Source: Takakia lepidozioides (lineage: Eukaryota; Streptophyta; Takakiopsida; Takakiales; Takakiaceae). From it: a DNA stretch of 64,000 bases. The DNA lies in the NCBI GenBank assembly GCA_030704615.1, contig CM060732.1:67313053-67377052 (forward strand), in the 5' to 3' direction. The position numbers and the translations under genes were made by a program. Under the pieces are notes generated by a model. The model was not told the origin of the DNA and made no database searches. It saw only the letters and a program-made list of their open reading frames with translations. Positions 9,751 to 22,260 of this stretch are shown here, piece by piece; position 1 is the first letter of the stretch; the number at the start of each line of letters is the position of its first letter.

Positions 9751-12700
9751 CTACTCTCCACTCTCTCTTTGGGTGAACTGCAAATAGGTCCCCACATAAG
9801 GAAAATACGTTACCAGAGGGTATTTTCCATCAACGGCACACTTCAGGGCAAAAGAAGGCTTGAAGAACTCTCCATACTGACTTGACCATTCTGAGAGTTT
9901 TGCGAAGATCCGCTCTGGTCCAATAAAATCACCCCAAAATACTACCCCGCCCCTGCAAAAGAACAATTCCACAAGTTGAGACACCATTCTCAACCTTTCA
10001 GAGCCTGACACTCCTAATATAATGTCATGTATCAATGTCAGCAACACACTGGACTCCTACCTCAAATCCACTTTATGACGTTCTGTAAGAAACCACCTTT
10101 GACACACCAGCAGATGGCTGACTGATCTTCAATACAGTGTGCCGGTCCCAGGATTTTGAGGATGGTCAGTCACAATTAGGATCACATCTAGCCTACAGAC
10201 ATCACCACCTTTTTGATATCAAAGGGGTGAGAAACAGAACAACCACCCCCGCTAAAACTCTATGAACCAAAACCTCAAGGTAATCTAGACGAGGGGAGAC
10301 TGACAGAGTAACCACCTTCCCAGGAAAAGAAAACCCAATAAGAGGGCGAAGAGGAAGAAGCCACAGTACAGAAGTGATAAGCCCTCAAAGCAAGAGAGAG
10401 AAGAAAGTAGAAACTTTAGAACAGCCCAAGAGGGCCATGAGGGCAGAACTAAGATGGCCAGGGGAGACCCCAGATCAAAGAGATTAGAAAGCCGACACAA
10501 CTACCTTTGTTCTCTTTCTCTCTCTTTCTTGTCCCATAAACTCGTTGAGCTTTCCTCGGACGTTATAAAGTAACATTTCATTCCTCTCTGTGACAGTTGC
10601 AAAGGAAGTTTCTTTCATTATTTCTTTCTTTGTTCTTTGCCACCCCTTCTGGGCATAAAATATTTTCTTTCTCTCTATTTTTCTTTCTTACCTGCACGAG
10701 GCACTCACCCTTAGACAATCACTCGAAAAATAGTTTTTATCTCTGGCTCTGGTTTTTGTTTCCTCTCTCCTGTTTTCATCCATTTTGTCCCATAAGCTCT
10801 ATGAGCCTTCCGCTGACGTTATAAAGCACCATTTCATTTCATTTCATTTCTCTTCTCTTCTCTTCTTCTTCTATTGCCCTCTATACGTGGGAGATTCCAC
10901 TGTCTATTCCGTGGAACCCAATCTCTCACTGAAGTCTTCCACTATGAGGATCAGAAATGCTTGGCAGCTTAGACAACCCCTCGAGCAATAGTTTATTTTT
11001 GGCTCTGGTTTTATTTCCTCTCGTGTTTTTTTCCATTTTGTCTCGTGAGCTCTATGAGCTTTCTGCGGACGTTATAAACTACCTTTTCATTTTATTTCAA
11101 TTCTCTTCTCACATGTCTGTGTGCGAAATCACTGACATCCATGTTCCAGACGAAAGCTGTACCCTCTCCAGTCTGTACCCTCAAGGTCAGAGAAAATACC
11201 ACTCTACAAGCTTAGGATGAGAGCAAATTGACCTTGCTCAACTGATTTCATAGATACTGAAGAAACTCAAACAATCTAGAGAAGAACCACTTGGTAGCTG
11301 ACCATCCCAGCCCCTGGAATATTTTGAGTACCTGTATGCTGGAAAGCCCATGCCCAGGACTGATGCAATGTCCAGGTCAGCAGAGCGAACAACAACATCT
11401 TCCTGAAGTGCACGGCATGCCTCATTGACCACTGGAAAAAACACTATCTCCAGAATCTCTTGATCGGTCAATGTCACTGCCTGTAAAACCACCAGATTTA
11501 GCATAGTGTAACACCCTACCTTGGAAATGGCAAGATAGGTCCAAAGAATTGATACTGAAAATACTGGTTGCCAGTTTCTGTAACCATCTCCGAACCGTAA
11601 AGTCACAAGTCAGAGATACAACTACAAGTCAGCAAATTTCTAACATCAAAGAACCCATCTAAAATCTAATAGGCACAGCATACTTGAAGATCATTTGCAG
11701 AAAGGTTCAACTGTCTGACAGAGAAGCTAACTTCGGGATAAATTAGGTGACCCTAAACTCCAAATTATGTCTTTATCTTCAGTATCCATAAAGCTACTTT
11801 GTAGACTGCATTCCCTGTGGCCTTGCAAATTAGTACCATCTTGCGAACTGGCGAACTTTGGACGGCAATTGAATTACATACTCCTATCCTCAGTGGCCAG
11901 ATTGAGACAATATGAAACAACTGCCTCCTTGGTTATGGCTGCTGCGTTCTCTTACTAGGTGCCCACTTACACTACAACCAGCAAGTTTTCATCACTATTC
12001 TACCTTTCGGGAAGCCCACTCCTCCAGGGTGCCGAATTTAGCCAGGTATTGTCTTAGCAAGTGGAAGGAGTAAGTGGGTAACTCTGAGTGAATTGAAACC
12101 ACGACCAACGTGGCCACATTGCCTGACTAGTTGAAAGACTACAGAAACCTTTATGCATCTAGCTAGGCTAGATAGTTCACCTTGCCATCAGGAATGAGGT
12201 CTGCAAGCTTGCGCGACTGAGCCAAGTAGCGATCCAGCTCAGGCGCAGGCAGCTCTTTACGGGAACCTTTGTAATTGTAGAAACCCTTCCCCGTTTTCTC
12301 ACCTGTACAGGATCCCAATTAATAAGTTGCTTTTTGCAGAAAAGGTGAAGCAAGATAACCTGTTCAAGTTTCCTTAGTTTTCCTGCCTCTTCTCTTGGTC
12401 ACTTTCTACACACAACTTGCAAAGAGAAGGTGACTGCAAGTTACAGTAGAAGTGTGAATTCAAGCCTTCGCCCACTTCCCAGAAAAATGGAGCCTTGCTG
12501 TGCACTAAAACGGGTCAATTGACAACATTCATGCCAATCTGTGTTGTAACGTGTGCCCAAAGCGACCATTGTCATAGCAAAGACCACAACTCACCGAGGC
12601 GATTGTCTTTAACCAGTAGGGGGGCGAGGGGGGAGAGGTACACTCGATCACCGTAGGCACCTTTATAAACTCCGGATGTTAATGTAGTAAGTTGAACACC

Positions 12701-15700
12701 TGTCAAATCTAATAACCTGAAAGCAGAAAGGAAAAATGGAACAGTTAGGACTCCACATGTATGACATGGCACCCAAATTTCACGATCTCAGTTCACCAGG
12801 CAATTGATTGGACATCATATATGTCTAGTATGATATTCACTTGCATGCACAAAATTGTGTAGAATCACTGATTTTGAGTTCTGTGATGTCCTGAAAGGTC
12901 AAAGGCATCTAGATAAGTTGGAAGAATATACCTGAAGGGACCCATGGGCATGCCGAAGTCCTTGACAATCGCATCAATGCGATAGGGATGGATGCCAAGG
13001 TTCACTAATAAATATGCTGCTTGAAAGTAAGGGTAAAAAACACGATTCACTGCAAATCCCACACAGCTTCTTACAACAACTGGAACCTTCTTGATAACCT
13101 TTCCCAGCGTCAGCAGATCCAATATGGTTTGAGCTGACGTCTTCTCCGCTCGCACTATCTCCAACAATGGCATCACATGTGCAGGACTGTTTCAAAGCAC
13201 ATCGATGTTCAGTTGTATACCCTCCTCCTCTCCCCTTCTCTCCGGCACACACGTCAGGAGGGTTTTGGCTTCCAAAGTTACTATCACAAGAGGAGTGGTC
13301 AAGAGGAGCCTGTCAATGTGCTCTTGTGCGCTACCTCTAGTTATGGTACATGTGAGGGCATGCTTAGAAAGAAATTTCAAGGAGCCCAGTATGAGTTGAA
13401 AGACAACTCCCAAGATGGTAGAACACGAAGGGCTGGGGTTGTCAGAGCTAGTTACTAACTCAAAACTAATGGGCCAAAACAAACAATATAGTTGGTGCTG
13501 ATCATGTCCACATGCATCCACTGTGCATCTTCTTGTCGGCATAAGCCATTAGCATCAAAACACCATGTTTCACTTGCAGCAGACCACGTTTTGACACACA
13601 GGTGGAGAGCAGTTTTGTAAAAAAATTTATGGTTCTTCACTTACAGACCTGAAGAAGTGGGCCCCAATGATGCGGTCCTGGGACTTTGTATTGGCACCAA
13701 TGACACCAAGATCAATACTGGAGGTGTTTGAGGCCAGCAGGCAGGTGGGCTTACAGTACTTCTCCAGATCTGAAAAAATGACTTGCTTCAATGAAATGTC
13801 CTCTATCACTGCCTGCCATGCCAGGGCCACAGAACACCAAGCATATCCATCAGTTAGTGCATCAGGGAGAGACCAATTTACAACATAATCTCTCAAGAAA
13901 TGAGAGAAATGAACCTCAATGACTATGTCGACATCACGGAAGTCTGCATAATCCAGAGTGCCAGTCACTAGGCTGAGAGTCTTCTGCATTTTGGCTTCAG
14001 TCATCCCACCCTTGCCCATTCGGTTCTTCAAGTTTTCTGTCATTTACACCCAATACGTAACATCAGCAGTTGAGCCAGGCAGCAACAATTTGACCACATT
14101 CTTTGCAGTCCAAGACTTTTACTGAAGACCGCACTTAGTCAAAATCATCTGCATGGAACACTGAGCAGATAGAGCACAGTGATGCTTCACTGGTTGTAAG
14201 GAGTGTGTGTATCTCTCTCGCTGCTCTCGACTGTTCCGCCTAATCTAGGCTGGGATATATGGCCACAAGGCTACAGCAAACAACGTCCCATGAGTACATT
14301 CTCTTCGCTGCTTGACTCAATACACTTTTGGAAGTGGGTCATTACCTTTGATGCGGTGCATCCCAGCCTCTAGAAACTCTGGATTGATTTCCTTCAAATA
14401 TACAGACATCCCACTGAGGATAACGGCAGTTGCAATTCCAGATCCCATGAGTCCACCTCCTACTACTGCCACCTTTCTGATGGGGCTTGCCTTCAACCCC
14501 TGGTCCGTCACACCGGGAATCTGCTATCCAAGAATGTGGTTGTGAAGCTCTGTAATTCTAAGCCAAAGCCACAGTGCAGCTGGACATCATCTTCACACTT
14601 TGAAAAGAATAACGGCAAAGAAATCTTCTCTTTTCTCTGCAATTTATCTTGTTTTGAGAATTTTGGTATTCCAATGCGTAAGGATGAAATTAGTCATCAG
14701 GAGGCCCAGGTCCTGAAGAGAGGATGGATCTTAACAAAGTGAGAAACTGTTGACTTTGTTCACAAGTCCTAATGCTTATGTTTCTTCGTAGTTCTTAACA
14801 AATTCCTATGTCCACAAGTGCTACATCAGATTGAAGAACAAAACTTCATCTTTACCTGGAAAGCCTTTCCATGCACTGCTTAAGTCTGAAAAAATAGACT
14901 CAGCAGGCTACTTTTGGAGGGTGTAAGACCCTCAGCCTAGAAGGCTTAAACCTAAATTGGGAACAGACCTTAAAAGCAGACCTCTGAGCAAAGAAGATGT
15001 GCATTAGTCCCTTTGCTGTGGGAGAAAGAACCAGATCTTTTGATATATCCTCTTCCTGCAAACATGGCAAAACCGATGTCAAATTTCACGTGTAAAAATC
15101 AGCTCTTGAATTCCAGATAACCATTTTCACAACCCAAACAATCTTTGACGAAATTGTTGTTCAGCTAGTTTGCAATCAACAGATTTGCTTGCTGAAGCAT
15201 CCTACCACTTCCTGAGCTGTAAAGGAATGAATCCACACGGAAACCATAATTTCAAGGAAAAATAGAGAGCCCCCCCACCCACCCCCCCCGTAACCTTTAG
15301 CATTCCTGTTCACGAGAAAGAAAAGATGATTTTATCTCCTTAGTAAAAGTAGAGGTGACCCAACCTCATGGTATATTCTTTGCTGTCTTCCCAATACTAG
15401 ACAGACACATCCTCCATAGTCACTGTAAAATAAGACATCTGGATGACTGAGTCAAACCTTCAGGGTGCCAGCATGTGCCCCTTTGATGATGCCTTCTTCT
15501 ACTGCATCCAAACACAGAAAGGGGTGGGGCACATTTCGATAAGTTTTCTGCACATCTGCTCTTGCTTGTTTAACCACGTTGAGGGCCTCATCTTGGGAGC
15601 CAATGCGATCTGTCAACTCAAGTGACCGTCGCCAAGGGCGCTTGCCTGAGGCTATCTCCAATGCCCACTTACGTGCTGCAGACTCCAACTCCTCGAGGGG

Positions 15701-18700
15701 GACAACAGCATCTATCAACCCTGCCTTGTTTGCCTCCTCGGAGGACAACAACTTCACCATCTGCACTGCCATAAATGCCAGTATTCCATCAATGCTGGTC
15801 TCATCAGACTTCCTTTGTTTCTTTACTACTGGTATACCGTGATTGCTATGCAAGCACTAGAACTGCCATCAGCCATATATGGCAAACATGGCATTCCTAC
15901 AACTTATTGGAGACTCCATCTTAATTGTCACATATATCATGTTTATATGAGAGAGAAGATCAAAGACATTGCCAGTGAGGACCAATGCAGCCTTGGAAAG
16001 TAAGTGAAGCCCAAGAAGGCAACCCAAGCAAGCTGCAATCACGCCGAATGCTGGTTCAAACCAACAATCCAAGTCCTTGAAATATTCTAAAACAATTCAT
16101 TAACAGAGCTAAAGACATTGCACAAAGCATGGGTGCAATCTAATGCTGAGGCAAACCACATATACAGGTCTATCTCATGAGACGGAATGTGGAATAAGGT
16201 AAGTAAAAGCACACCAGCATCATATCAAGAGCTCTACGGAGCCCGATAAGCCGAGGGAGCCGCTGTGTGCCTTCCATTACACAAACACAACACCCCCAAG
16301 TTAACAGCAGACCAAACCTACAAACCACCATTTCAAAACTTGGGAGACCTAATAAACAAAAAATACAGAACAAAGATCAGGCATTGCATGCTATCTTTTC
16401 TCTGGGACACCAGTGATTGCCATCGTGATCTCCCGGGATTAACCTCTGATCAAACAAGCTGTCCTAGGTTCACTCACCTAGGACAGAGTTACAATGTGGT
16501 TCTAATACATGTCACTATGAAAGCATAAAAACCAAGCATGCAAGATCTGAGAAGAGGTTCTCACCACCGAGGCCTGGAATAATGCCAAGCTGAAGCTCTG
16601 GAAGACCTAATTGTGCCTTAGGAGTAACAATGCGTGCATGGCAAGCCTGTAAGAGAAACAGAACAATAATCTTCTTTCTTCAGTCACTTTTATGGACCTT
16701 TGTACCACTTTTGACACACCAGACAAAAAGGAGAAGAGAAAGAAGACAGATTTCTACAAAATGGTCGAAATAGCAGGGTAGTTTCATAAGAATAATAAGA
16801 CTAACAGGAATTGACATACGCAGAAGACATTCAGTCCTCCCTTGATTGAAGTTGAGAGGAACAGACAATGTTGTGCTCTTGGTCCGGATTGAGACAGTGC
16901 CAAACCTTTGGCCGGAGCAAGATGGCAGGGACAAGGAGGGTGCTCCAAGTGGAAGAATAGGCTGGCAAATCATGGTTTTCATTGCCCCACTAACAGAGAT
17001 TCTGCATGAGACCTCTAGCTCGAAGTTTAGACAGAATATGTTTGGGATATGATCGCAATTTTTGGTGACATGCATCAACTGTTGGCTATATACTACTAGT
17101 TGGAGAAGATTTTCGACCAGCCAAATCAAGGAAGGCATGTCCACGTAAATACCTCTGCTTGAGCAACAAAACAAAAACTTGACTCATCCTCTGATTAAAC
17201 AGACAGTGCTGTTCACTAGAACTGGATGACACAAATAAAGGATCTCATTTGCATGAGACCTTTAATTTAAAGTTGACTGCTGGTATAGAGTCCCATATGC
17301 AATGCCAATGCCTAACCAGGGCAAAAGGAGGATGCACATGGCAAGGCTTAGTAGACTGTGAAAGACATACATAATCTTGACTGACATAAAAGACAAGTGT
17401 CTGTTTACCATGGCTAGCTCCAAACCACCACCAAGTGCAAATGTTTCAATTGCTGCCACAGCTGGCTTTGGGCCCCCTGTTGCAGAGATGATGAACTGTC
17501 AATACGGAGCAGTTTACCAGATACCCAACCTGACCACAGCTGATTTCCTTGCCAATGATTGCTGAAACCTTCCAGAAAGAAAACTATGCAGTAATTCCCT
17601 TTGCCCAAATTATGGGGTACCTTCAATGACCTTATTGAACAGATATGATCCAGGTATGTAATGCTGATGTCTGCTCGCTTGGTTCCCTGCCATTGAAAAT
17701 GCATGTACAAATTGGATGAAAAACCAACACAAACTCTGAACCACTAACACATGGCCAGAAAATCTTGATGAGCAACAACGAAGAGTTTATAGCAAGGAGC
17801 AGTTGTCTCTGCAGGATCCAACGGCACTGGAACTTCAATCAAGAAATGTGGCATTTAATTCCTGCCAAACTTGGTTAGCCATGAGTCCACACAGACACAG
17901 AATTTCATTGACACACAATACAAAGGAGAAAAAGCACATTGTGCAATTACCAGGTTTTTGGTTTTGCAAAAATCCAATGTCTGCTCCACCAGAGAATCTC
18001 CCATTTGCTCCTGCAGTTGTGAGTTTTGGTCAAAATGCTATAACTGAAGGAAGAACCAGAGAGACATTACCATCCCGAGGAAAACCCACAATTGAAAATC
18101 TACATCTGTCCATCTGTCTCTCTCCCACAAAGACATCACAAATATCTTCATTTCTTTCTCTCTGCGGCTTGCTCTTAGTTCTTGTTTTTCCCTTTTGTGC
18201 CAGAAGCCCTTTGAGCTTTCCGCGGACCCTATAGATTGCCATTTCATTTCATTCTCTCCTTCAGTATTTCTACAGTGGTTTCTTCTTGTTCAACCTTCTC
18301 CATTAGGCCCTTGGGGTCTTTGTCGACATTATGAAGTTCCCTTTCTTTCTTCCTTTCTCTCTAAAGTACCATTTCAATTCATTTCTCTGTTCATAAATGT
18401 TGGCATGTTGCGTAGAGTATACTCGCCAAGCAGGATCTGCTTTTACAGCTGTTCACTTCAGCCATTTCAAAATCTCCTTGTCAATTTAAGGCTCATATCC
18501 CAAGCTCTTGATCACCACCAAATTTTGAAGGCAAATAATTCCTTACAGAACATGTCTTTCCCATAAGCTCTTAGGGCTTCCTGTGGACGTTTCTATCATG
18601 GTCTGTGTGTGTCTCTCCCCCTCCAACACACTGGACCAGAAGGGGCAGGACTTCAAACAAGACCAATTGAGAGTAGGAGTGTTGGGGAAGGGTGAAGCAC

Positions 18701-19277
18701 CTTTGACAACAATGGCCTTCACATCAGGGTGAGAATGAGCCTCAAGGAAAACCTCCTTCAGTTGTGCCATGACTGTAGTTGCATCACATCAGATCGACCA
18801 TGGTTTAATCCACGAATTTTCTAAGAAATGTGACCACCAATTGTTGAAAGAGGAAACAAATTGCAGAATGCATGTGCCTACGGAGATTTCTCGAACACAG
18901 CTTCAATGGAGTTAGTAAGACATAATGCAGGAGCAAAGATACGGAGGACAAGGTTTCTCATGCATTCACTTTGATTATGATGTTGCCCCTTTCCCTGCCA
19001 ACTTTCACGGGAAAACAATACAGGACAGGTGAGCAAATAGGCCATAACCAAGATTCCGTTTTTGACCTGAAATCCATAACCTGGAGATCAGTGCAAAACC
19101 GACTGAGAGACGGACCAAAACGGAGACATAAGTCATGAGATAGCAATAACAAAAAGACGAGAGATCAAACATACCAGAGTTAGGACTGTTATTATCGAGG
19201 GAGTTGACAGGAGGCTTGTTAAGAGTCACAAGCGCGATACCATCGTCTCCCACCTCCATACTGACTTGCCTCCCCAT
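9751..19277 (-). CDS. MFP2: Peroxisomal fatty-acid beta-oxidation multifunctional protein (enoyl-CoA hydratase / 3-hydroxyacyl-CoA dehydrogenase)
   Basis: Seventeen exons with GT-AG borders and matching phases: 19175-19277, 18701-18772, 17951-18010, 17621-17686, 17409-17476, 16565-16646, 16215-16270, 15458-15760, 14969-15055, 14346-14520, 13915-14036, 13649-13812, 12932-13186, 12595-12716, 12181-12302, 11332-11480, 9751-9952. They join into about 735 codons, the normal size for plant MFP2/AIM1. The hydratase/isomerase half has GANGRFSGGADI, ETFALGGGLELAM and LGLPELQLGIIPGLGGTQ, with both expected glutamates. The dehydrogenase half has the NAD-binding VAVVGGGLMGSGIA, then GAHFFSPAHVMPLLEIV with the catalytic His, and CVGFAVNR. 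The final exon ends in ESGE, without the usual SRL/SRM-type peroxisomal signal, so a further exon may be missed. The family converts trans-2-enoyl-CoA to 3-ketoacyl-CoA in peroxisomes. Introns carry LINE tails. The start is the Met before GRQVSMEVG; a second Met six codons on is possible. Whether it is the MFP2 or AIM1 lineage is not resolved. Confidence 0.93.
10525..11105 (+). mobile_element. Cluster of three truncated LINE family-B 3' tails in an MFP intron
   Basis: Three copies of a tail of the form CATAAGCTCTTTGAGC - TTCCGCGGACGTTATAAAG - TACCATTTCATTT lie at about 10,530, 10,785 and 11,038. Each is followed by a CATTT/TTCTC simple repeat. The third is preceded by about 140 bp shared with 29,660-29,840 (GTCTATTCCGTGGAACCCAA, CTTGGCAGCTTA). 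This is consistent with repeated 5'-truncated insertions of one LINE family. Confidence 0.6.
14255..14305 (+). mobile_element. Very short LINE family-A 3' tail in an MFP intron
   Basis: The sequence GGCCACAAGGCTACAGCAAA and its continuation CAACGTCCCATGAGTAC match the tail ending the LINE copies near 5,000, 32,640, 32,840 and 37,040. The flanks are unrelated. It is the last ~50 bp of a LINE insertion. Confidence 0.55.
18190..18600 (+). mobile_element. Two LINE family-B tail fragments in an MFP intron
   Basis: Degenerate copies of the family-B tail occur at about 18,200 (CCCTTTGAGCTTTCCGCGGA then CATTTCATTTCATT) and 18,553 (CCCATAAGCTCTTAGGGCTT). They lie between MFP exons 2 and 3 in the direction opposite to the gene. 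Confidence 0.5.
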
Positions 19278-20764
19278 CTCACTGGGTCCCTCTAACACTG
19301 AAAAGCCCTGCAGTGCAAAAGAATGCATACCTTGATACTCCCACTCATCGACCCTCTAAGTAAGCTTAATTGAGTTAAATACAAAAATCAGATGTTTGGA
19401 TTAACAATTGGAAACTGTCTTCCTTGACCAAACAACAGGAAGTTCGATAGAGATATCCCCTTCAGAATATTAGAGAAAATTCAGCTACACTGGAGAAAGA
19501 GAGGATGAAATTTGGAACTTTGAATCCACAAAGCAGACGCAGTGTTGAAATTTTCAAATAACAAATAACATGCTGTACTTTGAATTATAGAACCTAACCC
19601 TGCCAAATGATCAAGCAGCCGGGAGAGAAATATTGCCCGGGGCTGTGAAGGATCAAAAAAGAAAGAAAGAAAAGCCAAGCCTCTGTTGACAATCAGCATT
19701 TAAAAAACATTTAGAGATTTGGAAATAATAATGTTTGTGAGAACATGAAATTGGAGATCTTCATCAGTCTCTGATCAGTTTCTATAAGATATAGAATTTT
19801 TCTGCATAATCCCTTAGCATCACCAGAGTGATGGCACAGCATGGAAACAATCTACTTTTGGTTCAACGAACAAAGTTTTCTCAAAGTGACTGCAACAAGC
19901 TTTTAAAGCCGATACATAGCACCGGGTAGAAGCCAATCCATCAGCGAACATAAAATTCCTGCCAATCGACCACTAATTTCAGACGACCTCAATGGGAATT
20001 TCCCCACCTAATGAAAGACTCTACTCCAAAGAGTGGAGTGACGCATACCGCAAACGTGACGAGGAGATATCGATACTGGCAGCTTATCGAAGTTAGCTCC
20101 TAAGGAGCCTCTTTTGTTGACCAATTAGTGGGAGGACAGATAATGTACTTAAGAGATAGACGGATATCACAGATATTGAAGGGACGAACGCACGAACAAT
20201 AGAGATACTAAGAAACCAGCTACAAGAAGTGAGAGGGACACAAGGAGACACACCACAAAAAATGGTTAGGACGCAGTATGTTGGTCACACACAGTGAAAG
20301 AGAGAAGAGACAGTTTTGCGAAGAGGGAGAGGAATTTAGCAGGATGCCACGAGACAACGAAGTGAACAGGAACACCAACTGAAAATAGACAGATCGACAG
20401 AGCACACCACTTAGTCTGAGAAAGTTGAAGTTCGTTTCAATGTCCATTCACCGAGCCTACTGCTAGGACACCGGAGTATCTCGTAAGAAATCAAAATGAT
20501 GGTCCCACCCACTCCCGCACACGCAATTATATCACACCGCAACCACTGTTTTCCTCGCAAACTTCGCGAGACTCTGTCTGATTCACCAGCCTGAACATAT
20601 CAAGGGATCCAGTAACAGAGACAGTGGAGCGCATTCGGTAGTAAGTAAAGTTTAAGATCCAGTTTGATGGAATCACGACTTTGTCAACTGTAGGTCTGCA
20701 GGATTGCACGCATCTGACATGCTTTCAGACGTAGATCTCGCCATCCTTCTCTCTGCTGCTCGCG
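19278..20764. other. Upstream flank of the MFP gene, no other gene seen
   Basis: About 1.5 kb upstream of the MFP start. It should contain the promoter and 5' leader, but I cannot point to a convincing TATA box or transcription start. No open frame here resembles a known family. Confidence 0.35.
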
Positions 20765-20992
20765 CCGGGGTAAGAGAATGGCTACGATGAACGTCCTTCA
20801 TCCTTGTGCACATCTCGTTCGTCTCCCCATCCCCGCCCCATTGATGAATGAACAGATAATCATTTCATTCATTCGAGCACCGGGGAAAGAGAATGGCTAC
20901 GATGAACGCCCTTCATCCTTGTGCAGATCTCGTTCGTCTCCCCATCCCCGCCCCATCGATGAATGAACGGATAATCATTTCATTCATTGATA
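20765..20992. repeat. Two-copy direct tandem duplication, 115-bp unit
   Basis: Two nearly identical units begin CCGGGG(T/A)AAGAGAATGGC at 20,765 and 20,880. Both contain CATCCTTGTGCA.ATCTCGTT and end GGATAATCATTTCATTCATT or close to it. Only a handful of substitutions separate them, so the duplication is fairly recent. It lies about 1.5 kb upstream of the MFP start. Confidence 0.85.
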
Positions 20993-21878
20993 CGCCGCAG
21001 CATCTCACTTTAATCGCGAAGAATTAGGGATAAGGAGCACCGTAAGATGGCGATAAGTTTGAGTGTGCACAAGTCTCGGCCGTTGGTTGCGGTGTCTTCC
21101 CAAAATGGCTTCCCATGTTGGCCCGTCGCATCCCTGATGGATGATTGTGGATGGAGCCCAACACTGATAATATCCTATACACTGATCATGGCCCGGTTTG
21201 GCAGTGTAATTATTATTTGTTTTTAATTAACAGGGGACAGTTTATTTGAATCAAAACTCACTGACTCACTGTGCCCCTGTTCTGTTAATAAATAAATAAA
21301 TAAATTGGCAAGTAGTTATCATGTCAGTGAACACATGTCAATATCCCATTTGGTAGTTTACAGATATTACCTGCAATTTTAAAACTCGAGTTTTACTATA
21401 TTTGGTAACATCTTGCAACGAGTATTTGACGTGATTCAAGATTTCAAAAAATAAATAAAAAATTTCATAGGCCGAGGGCAGCATATGTTGAATAGAGAAC
21501 CCATCCTTGCTAATAAGGGCAGTAGCCTCAAGATAAGGTAGTGGCTCTTAGTTACGTTGGCTTTGGCCGGAGTGCTCTCTCTTGAATCATACAAAATGTA
21601 ACTGTGCAAGACTTCACCTAATACAGAATTTTATTGAAGGAAGGGGAATAAAATTAAATCCTTCATAAGAAGATGCATGGCATGGTCTGAGAGAGCTACC
21701 ACCTCAAGAATGTGTAAAGCCATAATTTTTAAAATCGCCTCATCATACTATGCAACACAATGTGAATTGACCTCAATTTCCACCAAAGGTGTATTATTAT
21801 TTTTAGACCATAATATCAAAGGATAAACCATTTATTATAAGTAAATAATCTTAAAGTATAAGTATCATGATTACTACG

Positions 21879-22158
21879 TTAAAAGCAGGTGTGGCAGATT
21901 TGCCACTTTTTCGGCCTAATTCTCAGGCCGAATCGGCCACCCAGGGCAGAATCGGCAGGGATGGCCGATTATGCACAGAGGACGGCAGACCTACCACCGA
22001 GGCCCATGTCTTCAGCCATGAACCCATCAGGCTTCCCATGAGGCTCGCCCCCTTTATATCCTCTCCAGGGCTCTGAATCTGGGCAATCGATATGGGATAA
22101 TCGAACTGCAATCATATTGCACCACGTAGCGGCGAGAATCCGCCACACCTGCTTTTAA
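21879..22158. mobile_element. Small MITE-like element with TTAA-type ends
   Basis: The left end TTAAAAGCAGGTGTGGC and right end GCCACACCTGCTTTTAA are perfect inverted repeats 280 bp apart. The outer four bases on each side are TTAA, so the element may be AAGCAGG..CCTGCTT flanked by a TTAA duplication, as in piggyBac- or Kolobok-type elements. The interior is GC-rich with repeated CGGCC and GGGCAGAATCGGC words and has no transposase. Confidence 0.65.
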
Positions 22159-22165
22159 TGCTAGT

Positions 22166-22260
22166 GAACGGGCCGTGTTTGGCCGACTCTGCCCTCTGCG
22201 CGGCCATAGGGCTCGCCCAAAGGCCGCTTACAGGGCAGAATCGGCCAAACACGCCCGTTC
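22166..22260. mobile_element. Short palindromic element beside the TTAA MITE
   Basis: The left arm AACGGGCCGTGTTTGGCCGA and right arm TCGGCCAAACACGCCCGTT pair over about 27 bp (one extra base in the left arm, one mismatch) across a ~40-bp centre. The word GGGCAGAATCGGC is shared with the adjacent element, so the two are probably related or nested. Confidence 0.6.

Noticed and set aside
9640-9800. A 36-bp intron ending the MFP coding region (GTAACG..TTTGCAG)
   Set aside because: It is too short for a plant intron, and the resulting frame has no peroxisomal signal.
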